Source: Hyphomicrobium album
Lineage (GTDB): Bacteria > Pseudomonadota > Alphaproteobacteria > Rhizobiales > Hyphomicrobiaceae
Direction of reading: 5' to 3'
DNA length: 64,000 nucleotides
Assembly: GCF_009708035.1 (NCBI RefSeq)
Contig: NZ_WMBQ01000003.1
Span: 1-64,000, forward strand
Shown: positions 37,849 to 48,148 of the stretch, piece by piece
How positions within the stretch are numbered: position 1 is the stretch's first letter
Layout: the number at the start of each line of letters is the position of its first letter
The notes under the pieces: model-generated
Told to the model about the DNA's origin: nothing
Databases searched by the model: none
What the model saw: the letters and a program-made list of their open reading frames with translations, nothing else
Translations under genes and position numbers: made by a program

Positions 37849-38421
37849 CTACATGAGCTTGGCGTAGGCTTCCTTGAAGCCGCTCAACGCGATGGGGATC
37901 GTGATCTCCTTCTTCTCCAGGCTCTTGAATGCGATGGTGAGGATCTTCCCCGACTGCAACGTCTTTAGGAGTGTGTCGTCGATGGGCACGCCGACGTAGC
38001 AACCCTTCTGGTCGCATGTCTGCACGGGCTGCTTCTGCGGCGGGTTGGTGTCGATCGTCAGCGAGACGCCGTCTGGCAAAAACATCCCGTGCGGCAAATG
38101 CAGCATCATGGCCGCGGTTTTGGAGTTCGGCGGGATGCGCACGCTGATCGACAGCAAGAGCTGACCCGTCTTCTGGATGGTGAGCGTCTGGATGGCCTCG
38201 CAGGACATCTGGTCGGGCAGACTGGCGCAATTGACGAGCCAGGGAATTTGCGGTGCTGCCGCGTCCGCTGCCGGCTTCGGGGGCGCTTCCTTCGCGGCCG
38301 GTGCTGCCGCCGGCGCTTTCGCGGCCGGAGCGGGTGCCTGAGCCCCTGCCGATGAGACCGACCCGCACAATACTGCGACGAATGAAAGAAATAGAACGCA
38401 GAGGCGAACTGTACGCGTCAT
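37849..38421 (-). CDS. invasion associated locus B (IalB) family protein
   Basis: This 190-aa secreted protein begins at ATG 38421 with a signal peptide (VLFLSFVAVLCGSVSSAGAQ). An Ala/Pro/Lys-rich linker (about residues 27-56) follows. The mature domain has the IalB pattern: WLVNCASLPDQMSCEAIQTL, LLLSISVRIPP, MMLHLPHGMFLPDGVSLTID and CDQKGCYVGVP, with two conserved cysteine pairs. IalB was named in Bartonella, but homologues are widespread in free-living Rhizobiales and of unclear role. It stands alone on the minus strand. Confidence 0.88.
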   Translation of the reverse strand: MTRTVRLCVLFLSFVAVLCGSVSSAGAQAPAPAAKAPAAAPAAKEAPPKPAADAAAPQIPWLVNCASLPDQMSCEAIQTLTIQKTGQLLLSISVRIPPNSKTAAMMLHLPHGMFLPDGVSLTIDTNPPQKQPVQTCDQKGCYVGVPIDDTLLKTLQSGKILTIAFKSLEKKEITIPIALSGFKEAYAKLM

Positions 38422-38663
38422 CGGCGACCAATGATCTAGAGGGTACGGACTGAACCTACATCGCGTAGGCCAGGAACTTTTCGGGATCATGACAGTGATG
38501 CTCGGCCGATTGCCACCACGCCCGCCACGTAGGCGGCGAAGCATTTCCGCAACGTCACACTTGAATCGTCCCCGCGAGTGCTCGGCGCGCGAATGACCGC
38601 AATGCGTCGCTGCTAGGCACTGCCCCCTGTGTTGCTCTTATTTGCGGCGTAGGAGCGTGCCCC

Positions 38664-41600
38664 GTGCGTATTTTGTCTCGCGTGTTTCGCGGCTTAGAGT
38701 CTCGTCATCTGCGCTCCTCCGGCAGGCGCGTGCTCCCGAGTAAGACCGGCATTTGCCGATTTGGACTTGTCACAGTCGGCTTTGCCGCGAGTTGGCTCCT
38801 GATCGCCGGACCAGCCGCGGCGCAGAACTCGACCTGTACGACGAGCGGCGCGCAACGCACGTGCAACGACGTTGCGAGCGATGGCATCGCCTACACGTCC
38901 GGCGTCGACAGGGTCACCGTCAACGACACGGTGGCTGGCCAGACGACCGTCAACGTCAACACCATTGGCGTCCTGCTGAGCAAGTCCGGCACCGACGGCG
39001 GCTCCAACATCCAAGTGGCGCCCGTCGAGTTTACCGACGACAAGGGCACGTCAAGCACATCCGATGACGTCGTAATCCTCGTCGGCGCCGGGAATACCGC
39101 TCTTATGTTTGGTGGAGAGCGCATCAAGGTCGTCGTCGAGAGCGGCAATAAGGTGTTCCGCCAAGAGAGCAGCAACGTTGTGGTGACGCCGGCGCAGTTC
39201 AGCGCCATCCTCAGCCAGGGCGGTCCTGGTGCGGGTGTCGTCGTCGGCGATGTCACGGTGGACAATGCGGCGAGCTTTACCACCAGCAACGCCCACGGCA
39301 TTCAAGGCTCCGCCAGCGGCGGCAGAGGCGGCAACGGTGGCTGGTGGACGGTCCTCGGAATCTACACCGAGGGCGAGGACGGCGGCAGTGGTAGCGGCGG
39401 CGGCTCCGTGTCGGTGAGCAACAGCGGCCAGATCGTCGCCACTGGCAACGCCCGATATGGCGTCACTGCGACGAGCCAGGGCGGCGATGGCGGCAACGGC
39501 GGCGGCGCGGGAGGCATTGTTGCCAATCCCGGCGGCGGCGGTGACGGCGGGGCCGGCGGCCAGGTCAATGTCACCCTGAATTCCACCTCCTCGATCCTCA
39601 CGCACGGCGATGAAGGTCACGGCGTGTTCGCGCAAAGCAAGGGTGGGGAGGGCGGCAACGGCGGCGACGCCGGCGGCCTCGGAGTCTTGGGAACCGACGG
39701 TGGCAATGGCGGCAATGCCAGCAAAGTCATCGTGAGCAACGGCGGGTCCATCGAGACTCGCGGCGCTGCCGCCTACGGCCTCTACGCGCGCAGCTTCGGC
39801 GCTGGCGCCGGCCAGGGCTCCACCGGCGGCGGCCTTGTCGCTTTCGGTGGCAATGGCGGCGGATTCGCCAGCGGCGGCGATGTCGAGGTCAGCAACAACG
39901 GCACCATCAAGACCATCGGCGCGGGCTCAATCGGCGCGCTGGTGCAGTCGATCGGAGGTGGCGGCGGCGACGGCGGCAACGCGGGGGGTCTATTCACCAG
40001 CGGCGGTCGCGGCGGCTCGGGCGGCGACGGCGGCATAGTGACCTATACGCAGTCGGCCGACGGCTCGGTGCACACGACAAACGATCGGGCGACCGCAACC
40101 CTCGCGCAGTCGATTGGCGGCGGCGGCGGCAATGGCGGCAACGCCGTAACCGTCAATCCCGCGGTATCGGTCGCGCTCGGAGGCGCCGGCGGTGCCGGCG
40201 GCAAGGGCGGCACGGTGATCGTCGATGCCAACGGGACCGTGAAGACGGAGGGCGATGATTCGAATGCAATCGCCGCGCAATCGATCGGAGGCGGCGGCGG
40301 CAATGGCGGCCTCGCGGTGGCCTTCGCTCCGACCACGTTGCCGTACTCGGCCTCGGTCGCCATTGGCGGCAGCGGTGGCGACGGCGGTGCCGGCGGCAGC
40401 GTCAACGTCGATTCGGCCGCAACCGTCAACACAACGCGCGACCGATCGAGCGCCATCGTCGCGCAATCGATCGGCGGTGGTGGCGGCAATGGCGGCCTCG
40501 CGGTGGCAGCCTCGGTCGGCCCCAGCCTGTCGGCAAACGTCAGCATCGGTGGAACTGGCGGCAGCGGCGGCGGAGGCGACGCGGTCGATGTCGACACCAC
40601 GGGTGGCTCGATAAACACGGATGGCGACAACTCCTACGGAATCTTCGCCCAGTCGGTCGGCGGCGGCGGCGGCTCGGGCGGCCTGGCCGTATCCGGCGCC
40701 ATCGGTTCCGGCAATGTGGGCGTCAGTCTCGGCGGGTCCGGCGGCGGCGGTGGTGCCGGCGGAGAGGTATCGGTTGCAAACGTCGCGGGGATCGACACCG
40801 AAGGCTCCGGTTCGTACGGCATCTTCGCCCAGTCGGTCGGTGGCGGCGGCGGCGAGGGCGGTCTTGCCGTTTCAGCCAGCCTGAGCGCCACGGCCAGCAT
40901 CAACGTCGGGTTGGGAGGCGCTGGTGGCGCCGGCGCCGTCGGCAAGCTCGTCGACGTCGACAACACCGGTAAGATCACAACCCGCGGCGGCAACGCCTAC
41001 GGCATCCTGGCGCAATCGGTCGGCGGCGGCGGCGGATCCGGCGGCAACACGATCACCGCGAGCGGCGCCGGCGGCATCGTTGCGGGCAGCGTAGCCGTCG
41101 GCCTCGGCGGCTCGGGTGGCGGCGGTGGCACCGGCGGGACGGTCAATCTCGACAACACGGCAGCCAACATCACCACGCTTGGTGCCGGCTCGACAGCCCT
41201 TGTCGCACAATCGATCGGTGGCGGCGGCGGTGCCGGCGGCTACGCGGTTGCCGCCACGCTTACGGTCAGCAAGGACGGCGGCGGCTCGGTCTCGGTGGCC
41301 CTCGGCGGCTCCGGCGGCGACGGTGGTACGAGCGGTATCGTAACCGCCAACAACTCCGGTGTGCTCGACACGACGGGCGACCTCGCCTCGGGCATCGTCG
41401 CTCAGTCGCTCGGCGGCGCCGGTGGCGTCGGCGGCACGGCGATTGCCGGCGCGCTCAACTTCAGCAAGGGCTCGGGCATCGCGGTTGCCGTCGGTCTCGG
41501 TGGCTCCGGCGGTGATGGCGGACTGGCCAACGCTGTGGCGGTCAACAACGACGGCGCGATCACAACGCGGGGCGCGGACGCGTTCGGCGTGCTTGCGCAG

Positions 41601-44600
41601 TCGATCGGCGGCTCCGGCGGCGTCGGCGGCATGAGCATTGCGGGAGCGCTGAACGGTACGGGCGGCGCCGGCGGCTCGGTGGCCGTCAGTCTCGGCGGAG
41701 CCGGTGGCGCCGGCGGCGAGGCTGGAACCGTCACCGTGACGAACGACGGTAGAATCGTGACCACGGGCGCGCGCTCGGGTGGCGTCGTTGCGCAATCGAT
41801 CGGCGGCGAGGGTGGTGCCGGCGGACTTTCAGTTGGTCTGTCGCTGGCCGGCTCGACCCAGGCGCAAACCGGCGCGGTTGCCGTTTCGCTCGGCGGCTCG
41901 GGCGGCGGCGGCGGGAAGGCCAAGGCCGTGCGCCTTACCAATACCGCCTCCGTCTCGACCTCCGGCGGCTCGAACACCAACGCAGCAGGCGAACGCGTCA
42001 ATACCGACGCGCACGCGCTGCTCGCCCAGTCCATCGGCGGCTCGGGCGGCATTGGCGGTATCGGCGGCGCGGCGGCGGTGGCTATCGGCAAGGAGCAGAC
42101 GGCATCAGCGTCGATTGCGGTCGGCGGTGCGGGCGGCCCAGGCGGCACGGCCGGCGCGGTCACCATCGACAACAGCGGCAATCTTTCGACCGGCAGCGAC
42201 AATTCCATCGGCATCGTCGCGCAATCGATCGGCGGCGGCGGCGGCGCCGGCGGCGGATCGGTGGCGCTCTCCTTCGCCTTCTCGCAGGCGAGCAACTCGG
42301 GTGCGGTGGGCGTGTCGATCGGCGGCGGCGGCGGCGCCGGCGTGACGGCGAGCACCGTAGACGTCGACAGCACGGGTAATATCACGACGCGCGGCGCCAG
42401 CGCCTACGGCATCCTCGCCCAGTCCATCGGCGGCGACGGCGGCCAGGGCGGCTTCACCGTCGCAGCGACGGGGACCATGTCACGTGAGGTCAGCGGCGCG
42501 GTCGGTGTGGCGGTCGGCGGCAAAGGCGGCGTCGGCGGCACCGCAAACACGGTGACCGTAGGCAAGACGCAAGGCATCCGCGGCAGGATCTCGACGAGCG
42601 GCGACAACGCGGCGGCCATCGTCGCGCAGTCGATCGGCGGCGGCGGCGGCTCGGGCGGCTTTGCCGCCTCGCTCACCGGCGTCGTCAACACCGGCAAGGA
42701 CAAGCAGACGCTGGCCATAGGCGCGACTGTCGGCGGCTTCGGCGGCAGCGGCGGAAAAGCCGGCGCGGTCAACGTCAACACGGCGGCGAGCGCGGAGATC
42801 GCCACCACCGGCGATTTCGCCTACGGCATCCTCGCCCAGTCCATCGGCGGCAAGGGCGGCAACGGCGGTGGCGCAATCGGCGCGGTGTTCAATGTCGCGA
42901 CCGGCGGCAACAGCTCGCTCAATGCGGCGCTGACGGTTGGCGGCTTCGGCGGCCAGGGCGCGATAGGCGGAGCCGTCGACGTCAACAACGACGGCACGAT
43001 CACGACCGGCGATCCCACCCAGGCGCACGCCGGACAGTTCGCCCACGGCATCCTCGCCCAGTCGATCGGCGGTGACGGCGGCGCCGGCGGCTTCAGCGGC
43101 TCGATCGCCTTCGCTGTCGGCGCCAGCAATCAATCCTCGAACAACTACAACTTGTCGGCCTCCGTCGGCGGCTTCGGTGGCACCGGCGCCAACGCCGGGA
43201 CGGTGCACGTCGACAACTCGGGCACGATCGTGACGTACGGCGAGCGAGCGCGCGGCATCTTCGCCCAATCCGTCGGCGGCGGTGGTGGCACGGGTGGCGA
43301 CACGGGCCTCGGCGACGACATCTGGGGCGAGGACTTTCTGCTCGACACGGCTGTCACCAAGGTAGCGACGGGCGACACCGAATCCCTCGACCTCGGTGCC
43401 GGCGGCGCCTACGCGGGCGGCTACGGAGCCAACAGCCACAGCATCGCCGTCTCGGTCGGCGGCTTCGGCGGCGCCGGCGGCGACGGCGACACGGTAGACG
43501 TCGACAACACCGGCGCCATCGTGACCTTCGGCACAGCCGGGCATGCGATCTTCGCCCAGTCGGTTGGTGGTGGCGGCGGCTCGGGCGGTACCAGCACCGC
43601 GGCGACGGCGGCGGCCGCGGCCAGCAATTCGACCTCCATCTCGCTCGCCGTCGGCGGCTTCGGCGGCGCCGGCGGCAAGGGCGGCAACGTGATCGTCGAC
43701 AATGACGGTCAGATCATCACCGTCTACCACGGCGCCTACGGCGTGTTCGCCCAGTCGGTGGGCGGCGGCGGCGGCACCGGCGGGGATACGCGCGGGTTCA
43801 CCCTGCAGCGCAAGGACGAGACGCTGGACAAGAAGCTGAAGCCCGGCAAGCAGCTCACCGTCACGGTCGGCGGCTTCGGCGGCGCCGGCGGCGACAGCGG
43901 CACCGTCGACGTGACCAACGACGGCAACATCTTCACCTTTGGCACCGGCTCGCTCGGCATCTTCGCGCAAGCCGTGGGCGGCGGCGGCGGTACGGGCGGC
44001 AGCTCGTCCGTGTCGAGCAAAGAGCTGGCGATCCTGGAGAACGACCAGACGGTCAAGAAGCAGTTCCGTTCGCAGAAATACAAAGTGGCGCTCGGCGGCT
44101 TCGGCGGCGCCGGCGGCCTGGGCAAGAAGGTCACTGTCGACAACCGGGGCGCCATCACGACCGAAGGCGAGCAGGCAACCGCGATCTACGCCCAGTCGGT
44201 CGGCGGCGGCGGCGGCACCGGCGGCAAGGCCAGCACGGGGTTCACGGGCGACCTATCGGTGGGCGGCTTCGGCGGCACCGGCAGCAACGGCGGCATGGTG
44301 GAAGTCACCAACCGTGGCACCATCTCAACTGAAGGCAACCTCGCCGATGGCATCTTCGCGCAATCGGTCGGTGGTGGCGGCGGCGACGGTGGCGCGGCCG
44401 ATTTCGGCGACGCGCGGTCGGCGCGCACGGAGTTGATCAAGGCCATCAAGAAGAATGGCTTTAAGGACGGCATCAAGGAATTCGCCAAGAAGATCTTCCT
44501 GCCGACCTTCGGCATCGGCGTCGGCGGCTTCGGCGGCGCCTCCGGCGACGGCGGGGTGGTGTTGGTCACCAACAACGGGGGTATCTTCACCGAAGGCAAT

Positions 44601-47537
44601 GCATCGCACGGCATCTTCGCCCAGTCGGTGGGCGGCGGCGGCGGTGCCGGCGGCCAAGCCTACCTCACCAACGTCGGCAAGATCGGCATCGGTGGCCTGG
44701 GCGGCGCCGCCGGTAACGGCAATACGGTTACGGTCGTCAACAACGGCGACATCGTCACGCAAGGCATCGGCTCGTACGGCGTCTTCGCCCAGTCGGTCGG
44801 CGGCGGCGGCGGCCTTGCCGGCGACATCACCTTCGGCATCAAGAATTTCGGTCGCGACGAGGCCAAGATCGTTCGCGATTTCGTGCAGTACACGAGCGCT
44901 GCGGATGTGCCCGGCATCGATCTCGACGGCGATGGCACCGTGACGTCGACGGAACTGACCGAGACGCAGGCGCTGTTCGGCTTCGGCCCCGGCGGAGCGA
45001 CCAGTACCACCCTCAACCAGAACGGCCTGCCGATCTCTGCCGAGCAGGCCGCTCAGTTCGCCGCGCTCTACGATTCCGCCGGCGGAACCGGCGTTGCGGA
45101 CCCGCTCAGCTACTCGCCGGCGGACCCACTCAATGGCCAGAGCACGACCGGCCTCGACACGGCCGTGACGGACGCGCTCAGCCTTGGTCTTCAGGCCGGC
45201 GCCGACGCCATGAAGACTTCGGTGCTGAGCGGCTTGAAGAGCGCCTTTGGCAACAATGCGGCACTCAATTCGCTCTTCGACTCGCTTTCCGGCTCGGAGG
45301 TGATCGAATTTCTCCAGGCCGCCTTTACGAGCGATGGGACGTCCATCACCTTCAAGGGTTCGACCATCGATCTGCTCAACGGCGTCACCGGCGACGGGGG
45401 CGTGGTCAACGTCACGACGACCGGCAACATCGTCGTCATGGGCGGTGCCAGCAGCGATGCCGAGGAACGCGCCGGCTCCATCGGCATCTTCGCCCAGTCG
45501 GTGGGCGGCGGCGGTGGTATTGTCGGCAATACGGTGGCCATTACCGAAGCCGAGATTGATACCGACCTCAACTTCGACGGTGACAAGAGCGACACCTTCG
45601 ACGTTTCCGACGGCACTGCGTTTGCCGGCACCATCGGCGGCAAGGGCAAGGGCGGAACGGTCAACGTCACGCACACCGGCTCCATCTATTCGCCTTCCTT
45701 CAACGGCATCGGCATATTTGCGCAGAGCACCGGCGGCGACGGCGGCAGCAAGATCACGGTCAACGTCGATGGGGGAACCATCGAAGGCGGTGACCTCTTT
45801 GACGATGGGACCGGTACCGCGGCGGCGATCGTCATCGATGGTGGCGACAACACCAATACTTTGACAATTGGCGCCGGAAGCCTGCTCTACGCAGTGGGCG
45901 AGCAGGTCCTCCTGGGCGGGGATCAGACCGAAACCGTCACCAGCCGCGGCGAGGTCATCGGCAACATCGACCTCGACTACCACGGGGCGGCGGCGAACGT
46001 GAACAACTACAGCAACTTGGGCGCCGGCGTGCTCGAAACGCGCACCAAGATCAACCTCGCCGGCGGCTTGCTGTCGAATGCCGGCAAGCTCGACGTGGGC
46101 GGCTTCGACGTGGTCACGACGACGGCGCTGACCGGCAGCTATGAGCAGACCGCGCCTGGCAACTATGCCGGCGACTTCAATTTTGCCATCGCACCGTCCG
46201 ACCTGCTGACGGTCAGCGGCACCACGATCGTCGACGGCCTGGTAACGCCGAACCTGATCTCGCTGGCCCGCCTTGCCCCGCCGGAAACCTTCATCCGCAG
46301 CACCGGTGCGGTGACCGACAACGGCATGGATGCCGTGGACACCCTGACCGTTGATTTCGGCGTCGTGACTACGACAAGCGAGGTGCAACTCGCGATCAAC
46401 GGCATCGACTTCACGCCCAACGGCGTTGACCTGACGCGCAATCAGCAGTCGGCCGGCGACTTCATCAACACCGTGCTGACCGGCGATGGCTCGGAGGGAC
46501 TCGGTCCCTTCTTCGCCTTCCTTGGCAATCTGCAGGCTGACGAGGGAGCCATTTTGGCGGCCACCTTGGAGCGCGTGCACGCCGAGCCCTACGCGGCGAT
46601 GCTCGCTCCGGTCCTCTTCTCGGCGCAACGCTTCGGCAATCTTCTGCAGAGCTGTCCCGTGGGCGGCGATACCGGCGCGGTGATCCGAGAGGGTCAGTGC
46701 TTGTGGGCACGCGCGTCGGGTGCGTACCTTGAAAAGGGCCCTACGGACGACTTCTCCAATGCGAGGGAGACGACGTTCGCGTTCTCCACCGGCGGGCAGC
46801 TCTACCTGTCGCCGCGCTGGCGTGCCGGCGGCGCCATCGAATATGAGCAGGCCGATTTCGACAACGGCAATCTGGCCGCAAGCCAGGGCAACCGGATGAA
46901 CTTCGGCGGCGTTCTAAAATACCAGGAGGGCTCGACCCTGCTCTCCGCCGCGGCAACTGGCGGCTACGGTTGGTATGAGACGGAGCGCTTCGTCAACCTC
47001 GGCGCCATCCTTCCTGGCGTCAATCGCGCGGAGGCCGACCACAATATCGGGCACGCCCACTTGCAGCTGCGGGCGGCGCAGCTTTTCACGGCCGGCAATC
47101 TTTACGCCAAGCCCATCATCGATGTGACCGCGACGTACCTCGCCACCCGCGGGTTCCAGGAGACGGGCATCGGCGCTCTCAACCTGCACGTGGTGGATTC
47201 CGGCGAGTGGGTCTACGCGGGAACGCCGTCGCTGGAGATCGGCGCGCAACTCGCCAACGAGCATGGCGTGTTGTTCCGACCCTATGTCCGAGGCGGCGTC
47301 ACATGGTTCAGCGAATCGACGCTCGGCGTAAACGCGACCTTCGAAGCGGCGCCGGCGAGTGCCGGTACCTTCGCCTCCGTGAGCGATCTCGATCAGACGA
47401 TTGCCAATGTCTCCGCTGGGCTCGACATCCTCGATGCCAACGCCGGCTTCGACCTTCGCTTCAGCTATGACGGGCGGTTTGGCGCGGAGAATGTCGAGAT
47501 CCACTCGGGGAGCGGGCGCTTCATCGTCAACTACTAG
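38664..47537 (+). CDS. giant type V autotransporter with Gly-rich repeats
   Basis: This single 2957-aa product begins at GTG 38664 with AGGAG 8 bp upstream. A long basic N-terminal segment precedes the hydrophobic core (LVTVGFAASWLLIAGPAAAQ), giving an extended signal peptide cleaved near residue 54. The passenger (about 55-2650) is a predicted beta-helix. It has roughly 30 copies of A-Q-S-(I/V)-G-G-x-G-G, each followed by a strand pair and a D/N-rich turn. Two Asp-rich loops (DLDGDGTVTSTE near residue 2086, DLNFDGDKSD later) resemble calcium-binding EF-hand loops. The last 280 residues (from about CLWARASGAYLEKG) form the autotransporter beta-barrel, ending in FIVNY. It probably acts as a surface adhesin, but the ligand is unknown. 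Confidence 0.92.
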   Translation: MRILSRVFRGLESRHLRSSGRRVLPSKTGICRFGLVTVGFAASWLLIAGPAAAQNSTCTTSGAQRTCNDVASDGIAYTSGVDRVTVNDTVAGQTTVNVNTIGVLLSKSGTDGGSNIQVAPVEFTDDKGTSSTSDDVVILVGAGNTALMFGGERIKVVVESGNKVFRQESSNVVVTPAQFSAILSQGGPGAGVVVGDVTVDNAASFTTSNAHGIQGSASGGRGGNGGWWTVLGIYTEGEDGGSGSGGGSVSVSNSGQIVATGNARYGVTATSQGGDGGNGGGAGGIVANPGGGGDGGAGGQVNVTLNSTSSILTHGDEGHGVFAQSKGGEGGNGGDAGGLGVLGTDGGNGGNASKVIVSNGGSIETRGAAAYGLYARSFGAGAGQGSTGGGLVAFGGNGGGFASGGDVEVSNNGTIKTIGAGSIGALVQSIGGGGGDGGNAGGLFTSGGRGGSGGDGGIVTYTQSADGSVHTTNDRATATLAQSIGGGGGNGGNAVTVNPAVSVALGGAGGAGGKGGTVIVDANGTVKTEGDDSNAIAAQSIGGGGGNGGLAVAFAPTTLPYSASVAIGGSGGDGGAGGSVNVDSAATVNTTRDRSSAIVAQSIGGGGGNGGLAVAASVGPSLSANVSIGGTGGSGGGGDAVDVDTTGGSINTDGDNSYGIFAQSVGGGGGSGGLAVSGAIGSGNVGVSLGGSGGGGGAGGEVSVANVAGIDTEGSGSYGIFAQSVGGGGGEGGLAVSASLSATASINVGLGGAGGAGAVGKLVDVDNTGKITTRGGNAYGILAQSVGGGGGSGGNTITASGAGGIVAGSVAVGLGGSGGGGGTGGTVNLDNTAANITTLGAGSTALVAQSIGGGGGAGGYAVAATLTVSKDGGGSVSVALGGSGGDGGTSGIVTANNSGVLDTTGDLASGIVAQSLGGAGGVGGTAIAGALNFSKGSGIAVAVGLGGSGGDGGLANAVAVNNDGAITTRGADAFGVLAQSIGGSGGVGGMSIAGALNGTGGAGGSVAVSLGGAGGAGGEAGTVTVTNDGRIVTTGARSGGVVAQSIGGEGGAGGLSVGLSLAGSTQAQTGAVAVSLGGSGGGGGKAKAVRLTNTASVSTSGGSNTNAAGERVNTDAHALLAQSIGGSGGIGGIGGAAAVAIGKEQTASASIAVGGAGGPGGTAGAVTIDNSGNLSTGSDNSIGIVAQSIGGGGGAGGGSVALSFAFSQASNSGAVGVSIGGGGGAGVTASTVDVDSTGNITTRGASAYGILAQSIGGDGGQGGFTVAATGTMSREVSGAVGVAVGGKGGVGGTANTVTVGKTQGIRGRISTSGDNAAAIVAQSIGGGGGSGGFAASLTGVVNTGKDKQTLAIGATVGGFGGSGGKAGAVNVNTAASAEIATTGDFAYGILAQSIGGKGGNGGGAIGAVFNVATGGNSSLNAALTVGGFGGQGAIGGAVDVNNDGTITTGDPTQAHAGQFAHGILAQSIGGDGGAGGFSGSIAFAVGASNQSSNNYNLSASVGGFGGTGANAGTVHVDNSGTIVTYGERARGIFAQSVGGGGGTGGDTGLGDDIWGEDFLLDTAVTKVATGDTESLDLGAGGAYAGGYGANSHSIAVSVGGFGGAGGDGDTVDVDNTGAIVTFGTAGHAIFAQSVGGGGGSGGTSTAATAAAAASNSTSISLAVGGFGGAGGKGGNVIVDNDGQIITVYHGAYGVFAQSVGGGGGTGGDTRGFTLQRKDETLDKKLKPGKQLTVTVGGFGGAGGDSGTVDVTNDGNIFTFGTGSLGIFAQAVGGGGGTGGSSSVSSKELAILENDQTVKKQFRSQKYKVALGGFGGAGGLGKKVTVDNRGAITTEGEQATAIYAQSVGGGGGTGGKASTGFTGDLSVGGFGGTGSNGGMVEVTNRGTISTEGNLADGIFAQSVGGGGGDGGAADFGDARSARTELIKAIKKNGFKDGIKEFAKKIFLPTFGIGVGGFGGASGDGGVVLVTNNGGIFTEGNASHGIFAQSVGGGGGAGGQAYLTNVGKIGIGGLGGAAGNGNTVTVVNNGDIVTQGIGSYGVFAQSVGGGGGLAGDITFGIKNFGRDEAKIVRDFVQYTSAADVPGIDLDGDGTVTSTELTETQALFGFGPGGATSTTLNQNGLPISAEQAAQFAALYDSAGGTGVADPLSYSPADPLNGQSTTGLDTAVTDALSLGLQAGADAMKTSVLSGLKSAFGNNAALNSLFDSLSGSEVIEFLQAAFTSDGTSITFKGSTIDLLNGVTGDGGVVNVTTTGNIVVMGGASSDAEERAGSIGIFAQSVGGGGGIVGNTVAITEAEIDTDLNFDGDKSDTFDVSDGTAFAGTIGGKGKGGTVNVTHTGSIYSPSFNGIGIFAQSTGGDGGSKITVNVDGGTIEGGDLFDDGTGTAAAIVIDGGDNTNTLTIGAGSLLYAVGEQVLLGGDQTETVTSRGEVIGNIDLDYHGAAANVNNYSNLGAGVLETRTKINLAGGLLSNAGKLDVGGFDVVTTTALTGSYEQTAPGNYAGDFNFAIAPSDLLTVSGTTIVDGLVTPNLISLARLAPPETFIRSTGAVTDNGMDAVDTLTVDFGVVTTTSEVQLAINGIDFTPNGVDLTRNQQSAGDFINTVLTGDGSEGLGPFFAFLGNLQADEGAILAATLERVHAEPYAAMLAPVLFSAQRFGNLLQSCPVGGDTGAVIREGQCLWARASGAYLEKGPTDDFSNARETTFAFSTGGQLYLSPRWRAGGAIEYEQADFDNGNLAASQGNRMNFGGVLKYQEGSTLLSAAATGGYGWYETERFVNLGAILPGVNRAEADHNIGHAHLQLRAAQLFTAGNLYAKPIIDVTATYLATRGFQETGIGALNLHVVDSGEWVYAGTPSLEIGAQLANEHGVLFRPYVRGGVTWFSESTLGVNATFEAAPASAGTFASVSDLDQTIANVSAGLDILDANAGFDLRFSYDGRFGAENVEIHSGSGRFIVNY
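39463..45750 (+). repeat. about 30 coding repeats of the AQS(I/V)GGxGG unit
   Basis: Within the autotransporter passenger the motif AQSIGG or AQSVGG followed by glycine-rich sequence recurs about 30 times by eye, spaced roughly 45-90 residues. Nearby conserved elements are a preceding G-x-x-(A/S)-Y-G-I-(L/F) strand and a following VSLGG or VGGFGG strand. Spacing widens and inserts grow towards the C-terminus. DNA copies diverge at third positions but keep long GGCGGC runs. Confidence 0.85.
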
Positions 47538-47871
47538 CGTCTGGGCACAACGCACCGAGCGCGGCGTCCACACTTGGCCCCAGTCGCCCCACCGAGCATC
47601 AATGTCCGCTTCGGGGATTATCGGACGTTCTGGAAGGCGGGTGTGCGCCCGGCAGGCGTGGTCACTCCTCCAACGTTGATGTGCTATCTGGTGCTCTCTC
47701 TGGGCAGCCCAAAGCAAAATCAAAGCCTTGGGCTGGTAGCGCACCCTGACTGGCCAGCAAATGGGCGCAGAGGGGCATTACGGAGCGCGGTCGGTGTGGT
47801 CTACTTTGTTGGCGCGAATCGCGTCTGGCTTTATTTAGTGAAATCAAGCCCATAGTATGGGCGACAACAAA
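47538..47871. other. intergenic region between autotransporter and tRNA
   Basis: This 334-bp stretch has no credible gene, no clear terminator stem with a T run, and no repeat that I recognise. It must contain the tRNA promoter near its end. Confidence 0.5.
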
Positions 47872-47948
47872 GGCCCCGTAGCTCAGCTGGATAGAGCACC
47901 AGATTCCTAATCTGGGGGTCACAGGTTCAAATCCTGTCGGGGTCGCCA
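47872..47948 (+). tRNA. tRNA-Arg (anticodon CCT)
   Basis: A 77-nt tRNA with an encoded CCA folds as follows. The acceptor stem pairs GGCCCCG with CGGGGTC (one G-T pair). The D stem is GCTC/GAGC and the anticodon stem CCAGA/TCTGG. The loop TTCCTAA contains CCT, which reads AGG codons. The T arm is ACAGG-TTCAAAT-CCTGT, and the discriminator base is G. The CCU-arginine tRNA is a frequent integration site, but no integrase or duplicated 3' end is seen nearby. Confidence 0.96.
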
Positions 47949-48148
47949 CCACCAGCCGGCAACGCGAGTCCCATTTGCCCGCGCAACAGGCAAATGCCGC
48001 GCGCTTGCGCAGGCCCGGTCGGGCGGCGGCGGCGAAATTGCTGCGAAATCGGGCTTGATGCCCTGGCATAGAACTTGCCGCCTCACGATGCGCGCTGCAC
48101 GGCGTGCATCGGAAGAAAGAGGCTGGCGAGTTCCCTTCCCCAGCTTCG

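Noticed and set aside
39463-45750. Repeats in the autotransporter as a CRISPR-like or satellite array
   Set aside because: Spacing is coding, in frame and variable, with protein-level and not DNA-level identity.
44325-46628. A 767-codon minus-strand open frame, and other long antisense frames (for example 42480-43970, 40872-41795), opposite the autotransporter
   Set aside because: They mirror the glycine-rich plus-strand gene in GC-rich DNA, have biased composition (Pro, Ala, Arg, Asp), no ribosome-binding sites and no domain; the plus frame has signal peptide and barrel.
47872-47948. tRNA-Arg(CCU) as an integration site for a genomic island
   Set aside because: No integrase, no second copy of the tRNA 3' end and no change in base composition next to it.
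47662-48069. Minus-strand frame of 135 codons across the tRNA, containing ATPTGFEPVTPRLG
   Set aside because: This is the well-known false translation of the antisense strand of a tRNA gene.
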